Shown one piece after another: positions 31,948-32,606 of a DNA stretch of 32,606 nucleotides; positions within the stretch are counted from its first letter, which is position 1; each line of letters begins with the position of its first letter. A model generated the notes under the pieces. That model did not search any database. It was not told the origin of the DNA and worked only from the letters and a program-made list of their open reading frames with translations. Source of the stretch: Sulfitobacter donghicola DSW-25 = KCTC 12864 = JCM 14565 (GTDB lineage: Bacteria; Pseudomonadota; Alphaproteobacteria; Rhodobacterales; Rhodobacteraceae); contig NZ_JASF01000009.1 in the NCBI RefSeq assembly GCF_000622405.1, positions 1-32,606 of the forward strand, given 5' to 3'. Made by a program: the position numbers and the translations under genes.

Positions 31948-32606
31948 TGTTTGATCTGATCGTAAAGGGCGGCGTTCTGCCTGACGGGACTGTCGCAGAC
32001 ATCGGCATAACGGGTGACAAGATCGCCGCGATCGGGGATCTGGCCGGCGCTGACTCCGGTCAGGTGATTGATGCCAGCGGAGACCTAGTCAGCGCGCCCT
32101 TTGTGGATCCGCATTTCCATCTGGATGCAACGCTGTCCTATGGCACGCCGCGCATCAATGCCTCTGGCACCTTGTTGGAGGGGATCGGATTATGGGGCGA
32201 GCTAAAAGACGAAATGACCCAAGACCAAGTGGTCGAGCGCGCGCTGACTTATTGTGACTGGGCGGTCAGCATGGGCCTGTTGGCGATCCGCAGCCATGTG
32301 GATGTGTGCGACGATCGCCTGTTGGGCGTTGAGGCGCTGCTGCATGTGCGCGAGCAGGTGAAGGACTATATCGACCTCCAGCTGGTCGCCTTTCCCCAAG
32401 ACGGTTTTTACCGCGACCCGACCGCGCGCGAGAACACAATCCGCGCCTTGGATATGGGCGTTGATGTTGTCGGGGGTATCCCGCATTTCGAACGTACCAT
32501 GGCCGATGGGGCCGCATCCGTGCGCGAGCTGTGCGAGATCGCGGCCGCGCGGGGATTGCAGGTGGATATGCACTGCGATGAAACCGACGACCCGATGTCG
32601 CGCCAT
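31947..32606 (+). CDS. codA: Cytosine/5-methylcytosine deaminase CodA, N-terminal part
   Basis: The first 220 residues of CodA, ending on a whole codon at the last base and resuming at base 1. The ATG overlaps the permease stop and AAAGGAGA stands a few bases upstream. Metal ligands His56 and His58 are in DPHFHLD, Gln151 in FPQDGF, and His209 and Glu212 (the general acid/base) in MHCDETDD. All are displaced by five from E. coli CodA numbering. HVDVCD and DVVGGIPHFE are further matches. The joined 425-residue enzyme has all catalytic residues, but differs from E. coli CodA next to the catalytic Asp (see 1-618). It acts in the cytoplasm on the imported base, releasing ammonia. Confidence 0.94.
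   Translation, partial: MFDLIVKGGVLPDGTVADIGITGDKIAAIGDLAGADSGQVIDASGDLVSAPFVDPHFHLDATLSYGTPRINASGTLLEGIGLWGELKDEMTQDQVVERALTYCDWAVSMGLLAIRSHVDVCDDRLLGVEALLHVREQVKDYIDLQLVAFPQDGFYRDPTARENTIRALDMGVDVVGGIPHFERTMADGAASVRELCEIAAARGLQVDMHCDETDDPMSRH

Noticed and set aside
1..32606. CRISPR array, tRNA, rRNA, IS element
   Set aside because: No regularly spaced identical repeats, tRNA cloverleaf, rRNA core sequence or transposase frame was seen on either strand.

Overview
The window reads as one complete circular replicon of 32,606 bp, opened inside a cytosine-deaminase gene. The last codon (32604-32606) and the first codon (1-3) join in frame, and the joined protein of 425 residues aligns without a gap to E. 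coli CodA as I recall it. An iteron origin, a Rep_3-type initiator, ParA, ParB and a ParDE pair make it a plasmid. The host is probably a marine alphaproteobacterium of the Rhodobacterales (roseobacter-like). Signs of this are the moderately high GC, GTG/TTG starts, Tat-exported solute receptors, a TakP-like TRAP receptor and a RepB/ParAB-type replicon. Genus cannot be read from the sequence.

Layout. (1) 724-6585, minus strand: a complete nqrABCDEF operon for the sodium-pumping NADH:quinone oxidoreductase. Divergent from it on the plus strand are its maturation genes apbE (FMN transferase) and nqrM (Fe-S maturation). (2) 8079-9777, minus: a small membrane protein and an exported DUF3179 protein. 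(3) 9778-10311: a long non-coding leader with a good promoter, a short terminator-like RNA and several hairpins. (4) 10312-14988, plus: a membrane-anchored protein of unknown function, a periplasmic phosphate-binding-like/OmpA fusion and two TRAP-type receptors without their membrane subunits, followed by a cytoplasmic BisC-type molybdoenzyme (15153-17399). (5) 17413-18306, minus: an EamA-type exporter. (6) 18394-23122: parDE, parB, parA, the iteron origin and rep. Four GTTTCG-N3-CGAAAC near-palindromes here are candidate parS sites. (7) 23159-25568, minus: three overlapping genes for a P-loop kinase, a PfkB kinase and a two-TM protein of unknown function. (8) 25681-27102, minus: an amidase. 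(9) 27414 through the junction to 618, plus: a BMP-family ABC importer (binding protein, double ATPase, two permeases) ending in codA.

How the parts work together. The nqr block supplies every protein known to be needed to build Na+-NQR apart from general cofactor synthesis. The importer plus CodA form a uptake-and-deamination route for a pyrimidine base. Cys309 replaces the residue equivalent to Asp314 of E. coli CodA, which is the hallmark of 5-methylcytosine deaminases, so 5-methylcytosine is a likely substrate. The two kinases and the amidase may process other nucleoside or amide substrates. No transposase, relaxase, type IV secretion gene, tRNA, rRNA or CRISPR array was seen.
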